Part shown: positions 17,139 through 26,102 of the stretch, one piece after another
Position numbering within the stretch: position 1 is the first letter of the stretch
Layout: each line of letters starts with the position of its first letter
Source: Bacteriovoracaceae bacterium
GTDB taxonomy: Bacteria > Bdellovibrionota > Bacteriovoracia > Bacteriovoracales > Bacteriovoracaceae
Assembly: GCA_023701435.1 (NCBI GenBank)
Contig: JAMPXB010000003.1
Span: forward strand, 124,001 to 188,000
Direction of reading: 5' to 3'
Length of the DNA stretch: 64,000 nt
The notes under the pieces: generated by a model
What the model was told of the DNA's origin: nothing
The model's input: only the letters and a program-made list of their open reading frames with translations
The model's database searches: none
Translations under genes and position numbers: made by a program

Positions 17139-19664
17139 TTATTGCACCGATTTAATAATTTCCTGATAATCCGGAGTTTCAGACTGTTCTACTTGAGGAA
17201 CAGCATCCTGATCAGGGCCAATGTCTACTTTGTTTAAGTTCTTATAATGTTCTGCGTCTGACAAGTCATAAAGAGGTCCTGCAATTTGACGATCAAGTTT
17301 CTTGGTTAATTGTTGGGTCACTTTTGCATTGGGATCTTTTTCATCGTCAGTGAACATATCTTTCATGCCAACGTTTCTCTTCTCCAAAATATCTTTCGTG
17401 TTGGCCGAAGCGGTTTTGGCATAAGGAGAAAGAATCTTTGGAGTCATGAAGAAAAGTAGATTCACTTTTTCGACTGTCTTACTTTTGTTTTTAAATAACC
17501 AACCAAGAACAGGAATATCTCCCAGAATAGGAACCTTATTATTGGTCACTAGTTCCCGGTCTCTTAATAAACCGCCCATGGCGATAGTGTCTCTGTCTCT
17601 GACCATTACTTCGGTAATGGCAGAACGAGTGGTGGTTGGAAGACCGCCACTTTGAGCAGCACTTTGTCCGCTCTTAAAGTCATCAATCTTTTGATTGATT
17701 TTAAGCTTCACAAAGCGAGTTACTTTATTGATTTGCGGAGTGATTTTTAAAGATAACTTCGCTTCCTGGTTCGTTGTACTGAAACTTTGGACACCACCTG
17801 TGGCAATCGTTGAGTTACTTACCGGTACCGTGTCACCGACTTCAAATGTTGCCTCTGTGTTATCCAGTGCGAGAATCTGTGGTGTGGCCAGAACATTGGT
17901 ACTTGAGTGAGAGGCAATCGCCTTAATCATAGCATTGAGAGCATTCACTTTAGTTGTGGTTGTTCCTGCTGCTGTGGTGGTGGTAATGGTGCGGGTTGGA
18001 CCAAAACCTACTCCTGCAATAAAACTACCCATTGATTGAGGAACCCCTGATGCCAAGAGTCCCAATAGACCGCTTGCTGCGGAATCTTGAGTGGTGAATC
18101 CGGCGCGCTGAACGTTTCCTTGTCCGTAAGCTCCGACATACTCCACGCCAAAGCCTCTGTCCTTAGTAACGTTGGCCTCTAGAATCAGACCTTCAACATA
18201 GACCTGGTCACGTGGAATATCGAGTCTACCAATCACGTCCTTTAGTGTCAGCCAGTCAGTAGGAGAGGCCGTTACTACAAGAGCGTTATTGTTTTTATCT
18301 GAAGTGATCTTAACTTCGGCGGAGAAAATAGGGTTGTCCGAAGGACCTGAAAATGAAGTAAAACGACTGGCGCCGCCTGCCCCGCCACTGGTCGGAGCAG
18401 CACCAGAGACAATACTTGAAAGAGTCTTTGAGAGTTCTTCAGAGTCCCCATAGTTCAGATAGTAAACATGAACACGGTTTGAACCGGAAGAGATAAGTTT
18501 TACATCCAGTTTATTGATCAAATCACGAAGCTGTTTAGCACCTTCGGCGTTGGCCATGGCGATAATGGAGTTCGTTCTTGGTTCTGCAATAATTCGGGAA
18601 ATAGAACTGGTTGATTCTGTCCCGCCTCCGGTGGCACCCGTGAAGCGTGGAGTGGCCGTGCCTGTTCTGCCGGTCGCTCCGCCAGAGCCGCCTTTTAATA
18701 TGTTATCGAGCAACTTGGCAATTTCCTGCGCGGATGAGTTTTTAACTTGGACAATCTGCAGCCCTTCTTCGTGGCCTGCCACATCTAGAAACTTAACCAT
18801 CTTTGCCAGACGATTAATGTTTGAACCCGTATCAGCAATGATAATGGTGTTGGTCTGCTTAATATCGATGATCCTTCCATAACGACTCATGAATGGACGA
18901 AAGTTACGGGCAATTTCTGCGGCGGAAACATGCTTTAGCGAGATAACTCTCATGACATAATTTTCAGTGTCAGGAGTGTAGTTACCGGTATAAATTTTGG
19001 TTGGCGTATAACGGATATCACGAGCATTGATTACTTTGTAGAATGCCCCTGTTTTAATGAGTGAGTATCCGGCCATGTTTAAGGCAGCGAGATAGGCCTT
19101 CCAGGCGTCTCCCACCGTGATAGGAGTAGGCGCAATGATTGAAACCTTACCCTTAACATCCTTATCTAGAATCAGGTTGATACCTGTGAGCTTTTGCATA
19201 TGCTTGGTGATTTCCATGATGTCGGTATCAGGAAAATCAAAGCTTTCTACAATCTCGGGACCAAAGGCGGTCTCAGGATTCAGATTGACGTAGGTGCTGG
19301 TTTTGGGCTGGGCCTGAAGGGCCTGTGAAGGACGATCACCAAAAGTTTCTTCGTTGGCATCATCGTCTGCATCTGGCTCAAAAGCCGATTCATTATCTTC
19401 TTCAGGAGCATCTGTTTCATTTTCAACTTTCTCTGCGGCCTTTAGGGCCGCGGCTGCGTCCTCTGCTGACATCGATTCTAAATCGGAAGCCGAAGGAGCT
19501 TTGGGAGTGCCTTGAGCAGGTGGAGTGCCATTTCCCGGATTTGTATTAAATCTTGTTTGCGAACGGTATTTATTAAATTGAGCCTGTGCCTCATGACTTC
19601 CCAAGAGTAGGGAGACAAAGAGGAGAGAACTCATGAAATGCTTCTTTTGACGTCTTGTCTTCAT
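17139..19664 (-). CDS. gspD: Type II secretion outer-membrane secretin GspD
   Basis: A signal peptide ends near AQAQ (residues 28-31). A Pro/Ala/Asp/Glu-rich linker of about 90 residues comes before the N0 domain (VESFDFPDTDIMEITKHM), the N1-N3 ring domains and the secretin barrel. The barrel shows EVGDTVPVSNS, then NQKIDDF and the closing VPILGDIPVLGWLFKN. Gly/Thr/Ser-rich inserts break N2 and N3. The multimer forms the exit channel in the outer membrane. At 841 residues it is larger than E. coli GspD (about 650), owing to the acidic N-terminal linker and a tail. No adjacent pilotin gene was recognised. Confidence 0.93.
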   Translation of the reverse strand: MKTRRQKKHFMSSLLFVSLLLGSHEAQAQFNKYRSQTRFNTNPGNGTPPAQGTPKAPSASDLESMSAEDAAAALKAAEKVENETDAPEEDNESAFEPDADDDANEETFGDRPSQALQAQPKTSTYVNLNPETAFGPEIVESFDFPDTDIMEITKHMQKLTGINLILDKDVKGKVSIIAPTPITVGDAWKAYLAALNMAGYSLIKTGAFYKVINARDIRYTPTKIYTGNYTPDTENYVMRVISLKHVSAAEIARNFRPFMSRYGRIIDIKQTNTIIIADTGSNINRLAKMVKFLDVAGHEEGLQIVQVKNSSAQEIAKLLDNILKGGSGGATGRTGTATPRFTGATGGGTESTSSISRIIAEPRTNSIIAMANAEGAKQLRDLINKLDVKLISSGSNRVHVYYLNYGDSEELSKTLSSIVSGAAPTSGGAGGASRFTSFSGPSDNPIFSAEVKITSDKNNNALVVTASPTDWLTLKDVIGRLDIPRDQVYVEGLILEANVTKDRGFGVEYVGAYGQGNVQRAGFTTQDSAASGLLGLLASGVPQSMGSFIAGVGFGPTRTITTTTAAGTTTTKVNALNAMIKAIASHSSTNVLATPQILALDNTEATFEVGDTVPVSNSTIATGGVQSFSTTNQEAKLSLKITPQINKVTRFVKLKINQKIDDFKSGQSAAQSGGLPTTTRSAITEVMVRDRDTIAMGGLLRDRELVTNNKVPILGDIPVLGWLFKNKSKTVEKVNLLFFMTPKILSPYAKTASANTKDILEKRNVGMKDMFTDDEKDPNAKVTQQLTKKLDRQIAGPLYDLSDAEHYKNLNKVDIGPDQDAVPQVEQSETPDYQEIIKSVQ

Positions 19665-19676
19665 TTCCGCTCGTCC

Positions 19677-21020
19677 TTATTTCTTAATGGAATACTCTTG
19701 TACAGAGCTTGCACCTTCACGCTTGATCCCTAGCTGAAGATTATCCAGGTTTTTAATTCGTCCAAAAAGGGACATGACTTCATTTAAGTCAGAGATTGGT
19801 TTTCCATTAATAGAGGTAATGATGTCCTGATCCTGAAGACCTAAGTATGGAAAAATGCCTTCTGGATCCATTTCGGTAAGTTTGAAGGAAAGGGTTCCAT
19901 CAGGGTTTTGAATTTTAATCGCCTTGGCCTGTGTTAAAATGGCCGCCAGGTCTTTCATCTTTTCATCCAACAGAGTTTTGGAGATATTGAACTTGTTACC
20001 CACATTTTCAATGCCGGGCAACTTTTTATTGGCCTTATATTGACGGCTTTGCGCCGGACTCATAACAGAAATAGGAGAGCGTGCCTCTTTTGCCTTGTCT
20101 GATGTGATGCTTTCACAGATTCCGCTCTCAAGGTTTTTTACCAGGATTTCCAGGCGAGTGATTTTAAAGATCTTGGCCAGATTATCAATTTGCTCACCTT
20201 CACGTAGTTCTTTAAGTGAACGATCTCCTCTAACCTGCACTGAAGCAAGAGACTTGATGGTGTCTTGAAGCACGATAGTGTTCACGAGCTTAATAGGAAG
20301 ATTGCTTGCTTGTTGCGCCTTCTCACATTTAGTGTCGGCAACTTTTTTCTTAGCACCCAGACCAGTGTTGGTACGGAAGATGTTGATGCTTTTAACTTGC
20401 GCTAGTGTGCCAGGATTAAAACTATTCTGCAGGTCCAGATTGACTTGATAATCCTTGGCCGAGTCGAGTACCGGAGCCCCTCTGACAACAAGTGCTGTCA
20501 CCTTTCCCAAAGAGTAGGTGATAGCGCAAATAATAGTGACTAATGCTACTTGGTGAACAGATTCACGAGCTTCACGTGATAAAAATTTTTCAATGTTCTG
20601 ACTTAAACTAGGTGAAAGCAAAGAAGGAACTTTACTTCCTTTAGAATCGAACCCATCTGGAATTTTCCATTCACGGGCCTTCATTCCTGACATCTTGTGG
20701 CGAATACCTGCTAAGGGAGCGGCCAGTTTATCTTTCCAGGAGTTTTTTAGAGAGGGAAGTGGTGTTTCACCAGTGGCGTCTTCTTCTGAAATATACTCTT
20801 CTTCAACTTCATCCATCTCTTCTGATTTTTGCGAGCGAAAACGCGATAAGGAATGGCTGATTTTTTCTTTCAAAGAAGGCTTAGAATCTGGAAGAGGAAT
20901 ATCACCTGTATGATCTTCATCGGACATTTCTTCTTCAAGATATTCATCCTGACCAGATAGGTCCTTCATCTTCTGACGGTTCAGTTTGGTTTTAAGGAAG
21001 TCTTTGATTTTATTTATCAT
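19677..21020 (-). CDS. gspC: Type II secretion protein GspC with long duplicated N-terminal region
   Basis: GspC links the inner-membrane platform to the secretin. Here a membrane helix lies near residues 157-180, a homology-region domain follows (residues 190-320), and a PDZ-like domain closes the protein (YLGLQDQDIITSINGKPISDL). Family members usually have only about 20 residues before the helix. This one has about 155, including two copies of an acidic/basic module, near 29-66 and 74-111, sharing TG(D/E)xPLP and Lys-rich ends. ATG at 21020 is preferred over TTG at 21023; no strong ribosome site is visible. It is the first gene of the leftward operon. Confidence 0.85.
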   Translation of the reverse strand: MINKIKDFLKTKLNRQKMKDLSGQDEYLEEEMSDEDHTGDIPLPDSKPSLKEKISHSLSRFRSQKSEEMDEVEEEYISEEDATGETPLPSLKNSWKDKLAAPLAGIRHKMSGMKAREWKIPDGFDSKGSKVPSLLSPSLSQNIEKFLSREARESVHQVALVTIICAITYSLGKVTALVVRGAPVLDSAKDYQVNLDLQNSFNPGTLAQVKSINIFRTNTGLGAKKKVADTKCEKAQQASNLPIKLVNTIVLQDTIKSLASVQVRGDRSLKELREGEQIDNLAKIFKITRLEILVKNLESGICESITSDKAKEARSPISVMSPAQSRQYKANKKLPGIENVGNKFNISKTLLDEKMKDLAAILTQAKAIKIQNPDGTLSFKLTEMDPEGIFPYLGLQDQDIITSINGKPISDLNEVMSLFGRIKNLDNLQLGIKREGASSVQEYSIKK

Positions 21021-21223
21021 CAATTTATTGTCATCAAATTTGATGTTATGTGCAAGCTCTCTGATAATGAATAAAGTTTAAGTAAAAAAGTCGGGTTCTT
21101 TTCCCGAGAATAGAAGTCTTGTATCTTGAGTTTACTGCATAAAAGCGGGGAGAATTACTGTACTTTAAAATGGTCCGGCCTTTATAATGATTTTAATATT
21201 TTTCATTCTTCAAAGAGGCCTTT

Positions 21224-22999
21224 ATGTCAGCAAATGAAAATCAAAAAGAAATTGAATCGATTGTAAAAGGTATGTTTTACGGTGAGGTTCATGAAGAAGA
21301 GGTGTTTCCCTTTCCTCACTTCAATGAAAATCAAATAGAAATGGCCAAGGCCATGGTTGATGCAATTGATAAATTTGCCAAAGATAATATTGATTCCCCT
21401 AAATTTGATAAAGATTCCAAAATCCCTCAGGATGTCCTTGATGGCCTGGCGGCGCTGGGTTTATGCGGCCTGGCCGTCGGTGAGGAGCATGGTGGTCTAG
21501 GACTGGATACGACCCTTTATGCCCGGGTCTTTTCACAAATTGCCGGACATGACGGTGCTGTGGCCACCACCTTGGGTGCCCACCAGTCGATTGGTTTTAA
21601 GGCCCTATTAAATGAAGGTAATGAAGAGCAACAAAAGCACTGGCTGCCAAAGCTTGCCAGTGGGGAAGTTTATGCCGCTTTTTGTCTGACTGAGCCGGGG
21701 TCAGGATCTGATGCTTATTCAATCAAAACCAAAGCAACAAAAAACAACGACGGGACCTATACCATCAATGGTCAGAAGCTATGGATCACGAATGCTGGTA
21801 TGGCCGGTTTTTATTCAGTCTTTGCTAAAACAGATCATGAAGACAGCAAAGGCCAGAAAGTAGAAAAGATTACCTGTTTCATTGTTGAGAAAGGAATGGA
21901 AGGGGTCTCTTTCGGTGAAAAAGAAGATAAAATGGGTATCCGCGCTTCTGAAACCCGTGCTGTCTATTTTGATAATGTCAAAGTTCCCGCTTCAAACATC
22001 ATCGGTGAGCCTGGTAAAGGTTTTAAAATTGCAATGAACGTTCTGAATACGGGAAGACTTTCACTGGGTTCCGGAGCTGTCGGAGGGATGAAAATGATCC
22101 TTCAACTTGCTACTGCCCAGGCCAAAACTCGTAAGCAATTTGGAGATGCCATTATTAATTTTGGACTGATCCAGGAAAAATTAGCAACGATGGCAGCTAA
22201 TATCTACGCTTCTGAAAGTATGGTTTACATGACGACGGGTAAAATCACTCAGGGTATGAGTGAATTTTCTCATGAGTCTGCCATCTGTAAAGTCTATTGC
22301 TCAGAGAAGCTTTGGGACACAATTGATAAAGCAACGCAAATTGCAGCGGGTAATGCTTATATGCGTGAGTATCCCTATGAGAGAATCATGCGTGACTGCC
22401 GTATTAACTTAATTTTTGAAGGAACCAATGAAATCCTTCGAATCTTTACTGCACTTTCCGGAATCAAGGCCCCATCAGATGATTTAAAAGAGTTAGGAAA
22501 AATTGCTGACGTTTCGAAGGCATTAAAAGATCCAATCAAGTCAGTGGGTGTGTTAACCGACTTTGCTAAGAAGCGCATTAGTAAGCGTTTTGGTTCAAAG
22601 ACTCTGACTAAGATTCACCCAAGCCTTGAAAAGCAAGGCAACCAATTTGTCACTTCCCTTAAGGACTTTTCAATTGCTGTTGAAAACACCATTATGAAAT
22701 ATGGTAAGAACATTATTGGAAACGAATTGGTGCAGATGCGAATCGCCAATATGTCGATTGAGCTCTATGCCCAGTTATGTGTGCTTTCACGTACGACGGC
22801 CATCCTTAATCGCAGTGATGTCTCTGAGAAAGATAAAGAATATGTCACTCTTATGACTGAGCTTATTTGCCGTGACAGTCGTCAGACCTTCACTAAAAAC
22901 TATAAACGCTTAAGTTCAAGCTACGATAAACTTATTCCAAAGATCTCCCAGGCAGTGGCGGAAAGGGACGGATTTGGCTTTGATATCATCGATTTCTAA
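21224..22999 (+). CDS. Acyl-CoA dehydrogenase (long-chain type)
   Basis: This FAD enzyme catalyses the first oxidation of fatty acyl-CoA beta-oxidation. Seen motifs: FCLTEPGSGSDA (FAD/substrate), KLWITNAG, RKQFGDAI, and IFEGTNEILRIF with the catalytic-base Glu near residue 398. The 591-residue length, with an extra C-terminal helical domain of about 170 residues, resembles VLCAD/ACAD9-like and large bacterial enzymes rather than the common 380-residue form. An AAGAGG ribosome site precedes the ATG. The next gene begins inside its last codons. Confidence 0.9.
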   Translation: MSANENQKEIESIVKGMFYGEVHEEEVFPFPHFNENQIEMAKAMVDAIDKFAKDNIDSPKFDKDSKIPQDVLDGLAALGLCGLAVGEEHGGLGLDTTLYARVFSQIAGHDGAVATTLGAHQSIGFKALLNEGNEEQQKHWLPKLASGEVYAAFCLTEPGSGSDAYSIKTKATKNNDGTYTINGQKLWITNAGMAGFYSVFAKTDHEDSKGQKVEKITCFIVEKGMEGVSFGEKEDKMGIRASETRAVYFDNVKVPASNIIGEPGKGFKIAMNVLNTGRLSLGSGAVGGMKMILQLATAQAKTRKQFGDAIINFGLIQEKLATMAANIYASESMVYMTTGKITQGMSEFSHESAICKVYCSEKLWDTIDKATQIAAGNAYMREYPYERIMRDCRINLIFEGTNEILRIFTALSGIKAPSDDLKELGKIADVSKALKDPIKSVGVLTDFAKKRISKRFGSKTLTKIHPSLEKQGNQFVTSLKDFSIAVENTIMKYGKNIIGNELVQMRIANMSIELYAQLCVLSRTTAILNRSDVSEKDKEYVTLMTELICRDSRQTFTKNYKRLSSSYDKLIPKISQAVAERDGFGFDIIDF

Positions 23000-24806
23000 T
23001 ATTCCTGGGAGGAGAACCTCGGTTCTCCTCCTGACCTTTTTATTAGGGTGCTCAACATCTCACAAAAAAAGTGCTGATGAGGAATCGATTAAACTTTCCG
23101 AAGAACTGGAATCTCTTTCTAAAAAAGTTGAGGTCGTTAATTTTGGACCGACTTTAAAAGATGATACTTTCCAGGATAAAACGGAAGACTATGGTCTCTC
23201 AGGTCTCTATGCTGTTACCTTTAATGCTGTAGACCTCAATTTCGATGGTTACACTGATTTAGTTATCCTTCCCACTTATTACTCACGGCCCAAATTTTAT
23301 ATCTGGAAATCGACCCTTCAAAAGTATGAAGAGTGGAAGCATGACCCGTTACCTAAAGACTTTAAGGCCAGCTTCATGCTCTTCTATGACTTAAATAAGG
23401 ATAAGATCCCTGATCTTGTGGCCGGTGTTCTGAATCAAAGAAGTGAAGTCAGTCAGGTGCCACTTAAAATGTATGTGGGGAATATGTGGTCAGGGAAATT
23501 GGAATTTACCGAAGACCCTAAGGCCTTTAATCTCCCGGTAGAACCGACTTCTTCTCTTTCAGTGGTTGATTACAATCTCGATGGTTGGCCTGATATTTTT
23601 GTTTCAAATTGGTTTGAAAATAAAAATGGCCAATACCTTCCGGTTGCTGACCGGCTGCTGAAGAATACGAAAGGGAAGTTTGAAGATGTCACTTCGGTAC
23701 TGAGAAATGAAGCTGATAAAACCTCCAATCATCTGTATCCGCCGAATGCTAAGCCTACTTATGGATCATCTACCTGTGACATTGATCAGAATGGATTTCC
23801 GGATATCATGACGGTTTCATCCTCAGGCCATAAAAACAAGCTTTGGATGAATAATAAAGAGGCGGGAACAGGGGAGCGATTCTATGAGGATCTAGGGGCG
23901 GTGACCAACTATGCTTCCGACCCTGACGGCAGTCTCATCCCAACCGGCGGCGGCCGTTCTTTTTTCAGTGCCTGCACTGATTATAATGATGACGGCATCA
24001 TGGATGTCTTCCTGGGTGAACTGTCCCATGCCTATGATAATGAGTCAGTAGACCGCTCCAGTATTCTGACTGGCTCTAAAGAAGTCTATCCACCTTATTT
24101 CTTACGAACAGAATACCTTAGTGATGCTACCAGCGAATCCTGGAACCAGGGTGATCGCCGGGGAATGTGGTTTGATTACAATATCGATGGAAGAGCAGAT
24201 ATATTGGTGGATAATTCCGGTTTTCCTCCATACTCCCGTCTGGTTGTTTTTGAACAGGATGAAACCAGGGCGTTTTTGAATGTGGCACCACAACTTGGAG
24301 TGGATATCGTTAATCCAGCTGGTACCATCGTCCTGGATGTTAATAAAGACGGCCTTCCAGATATCTTGACCTCGCAAAACAATATCCGGAAACAGGAAAT
24401 TGCTCCAAGGCTCTATCTTTTTCAAAACAATATTAAAAGCACTGGCAGAAGGGCGATTAAAGTTCATCTCAGCGGAATAAAGTCCAATACCGATGGTATC
24501 GGAGCAATGGTCATGCTCTATACTCAGACTAAAAATAAGAAGATCGTTCAACGCCGCTGGGTTGAGTATACTCAGGGAGGACTTCCTTCACAGAATGAGT
24601 CCGGTGTGCATTTTGGAGTGGACGAGGGTGTTCAGGTGATCGGTATAAAAGTACGCTGGCCTTTCCTTCGCAAGACCGGGTTTAGTAGCGGTGAAGTTTT
24701 AGAAAAGATGTATTCATTAAAGAACTTTCCTGAAAACAAATTTTTGGAAATCACTGTTTGTGAGGATGGGAAGATCCTCAATGGCAAAATGTCCTGCCAG
24801 CTCTAA
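22974..24806 (+). CDS. FG-GAP/ASPIC-UnbV repeat lipoprotein
   Basis: The N-terminus carries a lipoprotein signal (RRTSVLLLTFLLG|CSTS), so the protein is lipid-anchored after export. At least seven calcium-binding FG-GAP/VCBS-like motifs follow, for example DLNFDGYTDLVI, DYNLDGWPDIFV, DIDQNGFPDIMT, DYNDDGIMDVFLG and DVNKDGLPDILT. The end (about residues 490-575) looks like an ASPIC/UnbV domain (GIGAMVMLY, HFGVDEGVQVIGIKVRWP). Such proteins form beta-propellers; the substrate is unknown. The signal region is read only if translation starts on TTG at 22974 or 22980, inside the dehydrogenase gene, with AAGGGA upstream. The end overlaps the convergent LysR gene by 4 bases. Confidence 0.75.
   Translation: MALISSISNIPGRRTSVLLLTFLLGCSTSHKKSADEESIKLSEELESLSKKVEVVNFGPTLKDDTFQDKTEDYGLSGLYAVTFNAVDLNFDGYTDLVILPTYYSRPKFYIWKSTLQKYEEWKHDPLPKDFKASFMLFYDLNKDKIPDLVAGVLNQRSEVSQVPLKMYVGNMWSGKLEFTEDPKAFNLPVEPTSSLSVVDYNLDGWPDIFVSNWFENKNGQYLPVADRLLKNTKGKFEDVTSVLRNEADKTSNHLYPPNAKPTYGSSTCDIDQNGFPDIMTVSSSGHKNKLWMNNKEAGTGERFYEDLGAVTNYASDPDGSLIPTGGGRSFFSACTDYNDDGIMDVFLGELSHAYDNESVDRSSILTGSKEVYPPYFLRTEYLSDATSESWNQGDRRGMWFDYNIDGRADILVDNSGFPPYSRLVVFEQDETRAFLNVAPQLGVDIVNPAGTIVLDVNKDGLPDILTSQNNIRKQEIAPRLYLFQNNIKSTGRRAIKVHLSGIKSNTDGIGAMVMLYTQTKNKKIVQRRWVEYTQGGLPSQNESGVHFGVDEGVQVIGIKVRWPFLRKTGFSSGEVLEKMYSLKNFPENKFLEITVCEDGKILNGKMSCQL
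23008..23041 (+). promoter_or_regulatory. Perfect hairpin with U-tract inside the lipoprotein signal-peptide region
   Basis: GGAGGAGAACC (23008-23018) and GGTTCTCCTCC (23021-23031) are exact reverse complements around TC; a folded RNA would show a 10-base stem and CTCG loop. Five T follow at 23037-23041. It begins 9 bases after the dehydrogenase stop, so it looks like that gene's terminator. It also lies in frame within the signal peptide of the next gene, so it could attenuate the downstream gene. Confidence 0.6.
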
Positions 24807-25618
24807 CGTTTTTTTATCATTTCCACTAATTGCTTGATGTGATCAGGCATGGTCTTAAAATTGAGGCCAGAGAGGTGAATATGGGCCTTACTCAGTCCCT
24901 TAACATCATACTTCTTGAGCTGCATTTCCGGTTCCACCATATGTTCAGGTATAATGGCAATGCCCACCCCTTTACGGACCAGTTTTAAAATAGTGGTGAT
25001 AGAGTTCACGACGATCGTTTTGCTGGATCGTTTTTTAAAAAGTTGAAACAAGTGATCCTGGTCTGAGTAGACAATCCAGGTAAAGTCATGAGCATTCTTG
25101 GGATTAATCTCAGACTTGCTGACCAGTACCATTTTCTCTTCAAAGAGCTTGAGCGAGCTGACAATTTCACTTTGAATATTTTCGGTCGTGAAGATGAGAT
25201 CGTACTTACCGTTATGAAGTTTTTCTTTAAGCATATCAAGCGAGTTGACTTCCACTATCAGCTGATGTTGGCTCTTTCTGGAAAATTCCACCATGATATC
25301 GTTAAACCATGTCTCAAGTAGTCCATGAAGGATTCCCACCCGAATAGTCTTATTCATATGAGCGAAGAAAATGTCCTGCAGACGGCCTTCAAAGCGGTCA
25401 AGTTCATCAAGCAAGGACTGGCCCTTCTCGGTAAGCAATACTTTTTTGGAGGAGCGGATAATTAACTGTTCGCCGACCGATTCTTCTAAGAGCTTAATCT
25501 GCCGGGAGACTGCGGATTGAGCGATATTGAGTTCAAGGGCAGCCTTGGAGAAATTCAGATAATGAGAGGTGACCATGAAGGCCTTAAGATAACGGTAATC
25601 AAGAGAGATATCTTTCAT
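24803..25618 (-). CDS. LysR-family transcriptional regulator
   Basis: An N-terminal winged helix (YLKAFMVTSHYLNFSKAALELNIAQSAVSRQIKLLEE) is followed by a periplasmic-binding-protein-like effector domain. The length, 271 residues, is slightly short for the family (about 300). The ATG at 25618 overlaps the stop of the upstream Fe-S carrier-like gene as TAATG, so the two are co-translated. LysR regulators often control a divergent gene, but here the regulator lies second in an operon, so its target is unclear. Confidence 0.85.
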   Translation of the reverse strand: MKDISLDYRYLKAFMVTSHYLNFSKAALELNIAQSAVSRQIKLLEESVGEQLIIRSSKKVLLTEKGQSLLDELDRFEGRLQDIFFAHMNKTIRVGILHGLLETWFNDIMVEFSRKSQHQLIVEVNSLDMLKEKLHNGKYDLIFTTENIQSEIVSSLKLFEEKMVLVSKSEINPKNAHDFTWIVYSDQDHLFQLFKKRSSKTIVVNSITTILKLVRKGVGIAIIPEHMVEPEMQLKKYDVKGLSKAHIHLSGLNFKTMPDHIKQLVEMIKKR

Positions 25619-26016
25619 TATTTCGCCCAAGGTGGAAGTTTTGTTTCGTCCTTAAAGAATTTGCCACGATGCTGACCATCGGCCGCATTGTTCAGGATAA
25701 AGCCTTCTTCATTGTTTGTGATATCAAGCAAATAGTCTAAAGTGGCTTCTTGAGTATAATAGGCGGTAAACGGATCAATGAGAATTTTAAGCTCAAAATT
25801 AATCAAAGGGTAGCTCTGAATAATAACCAGATCGTCCGGATGGAGTTCTGAGAAGCCAGTGTCGTAAGTAAATCCCTCACAACCTTTTCCCCCAATCTTG
25901 ATACGAAAGGAGAGACCTTCCAGGGTATAGTCGTTATCCTGCATCAGCTGGATTTGGCGAACAGCGCTATCGGTTACAAATAGTTTAATATCAGAGGCGA
26001 GTAGAGTCTTTTCCAT
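25618..26016 (-). CDS. HesB/IscA/ErpA-family protein lacking the C-terminal cysteines
   Basis: The fold matches A-type iron-sulfur carriers: TDSAVRQIQLMQ, then GGKGCEGFTYDTGF, then LLIDP-like ILIDPFTAYYTQEATLDYLLD. The family carries Fe-S clusters on three cysteines, one in the GGCxGF region and two in a C-terminal CGC. Here the first is present (GCEGF), but the terminal segment reads NNAADGQHRGKFFKDE with no cysteine. A standard carrier role is doubtful; a scaffold or regulatory role is possible. The ATG at 26016 fits the family start. A TTG at 26064 would add 16 basic residues. Confidence 0.7.
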   Translation of the reverse strand: MEKTLLASDIKLFVTDSAVRQIQLMQDNDYTLEGLSFRIKIGGKGCEGFTYDTGFSELHPDDLVIIQSYPLINFELKILIDPFTAYYTQEATLDYLLDITNNEEGFILNNAADGQHRGKFFKDETKLPPWAK

Positions 26017-26102
26017 ATCAGGTACTTTAACAGTTCTTTTGAATATTGTCTTTAGACCTCTCAAATCTTATTCTACTCTCAAAACCTTGAAAGGATTGAA
26101 TT

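Noticed and set aside
18514-18882. A 122-codon plus-strand frame inside gspD
   Set aside because: It is antisense to the secretin N2/N3 region and lacks a start site.
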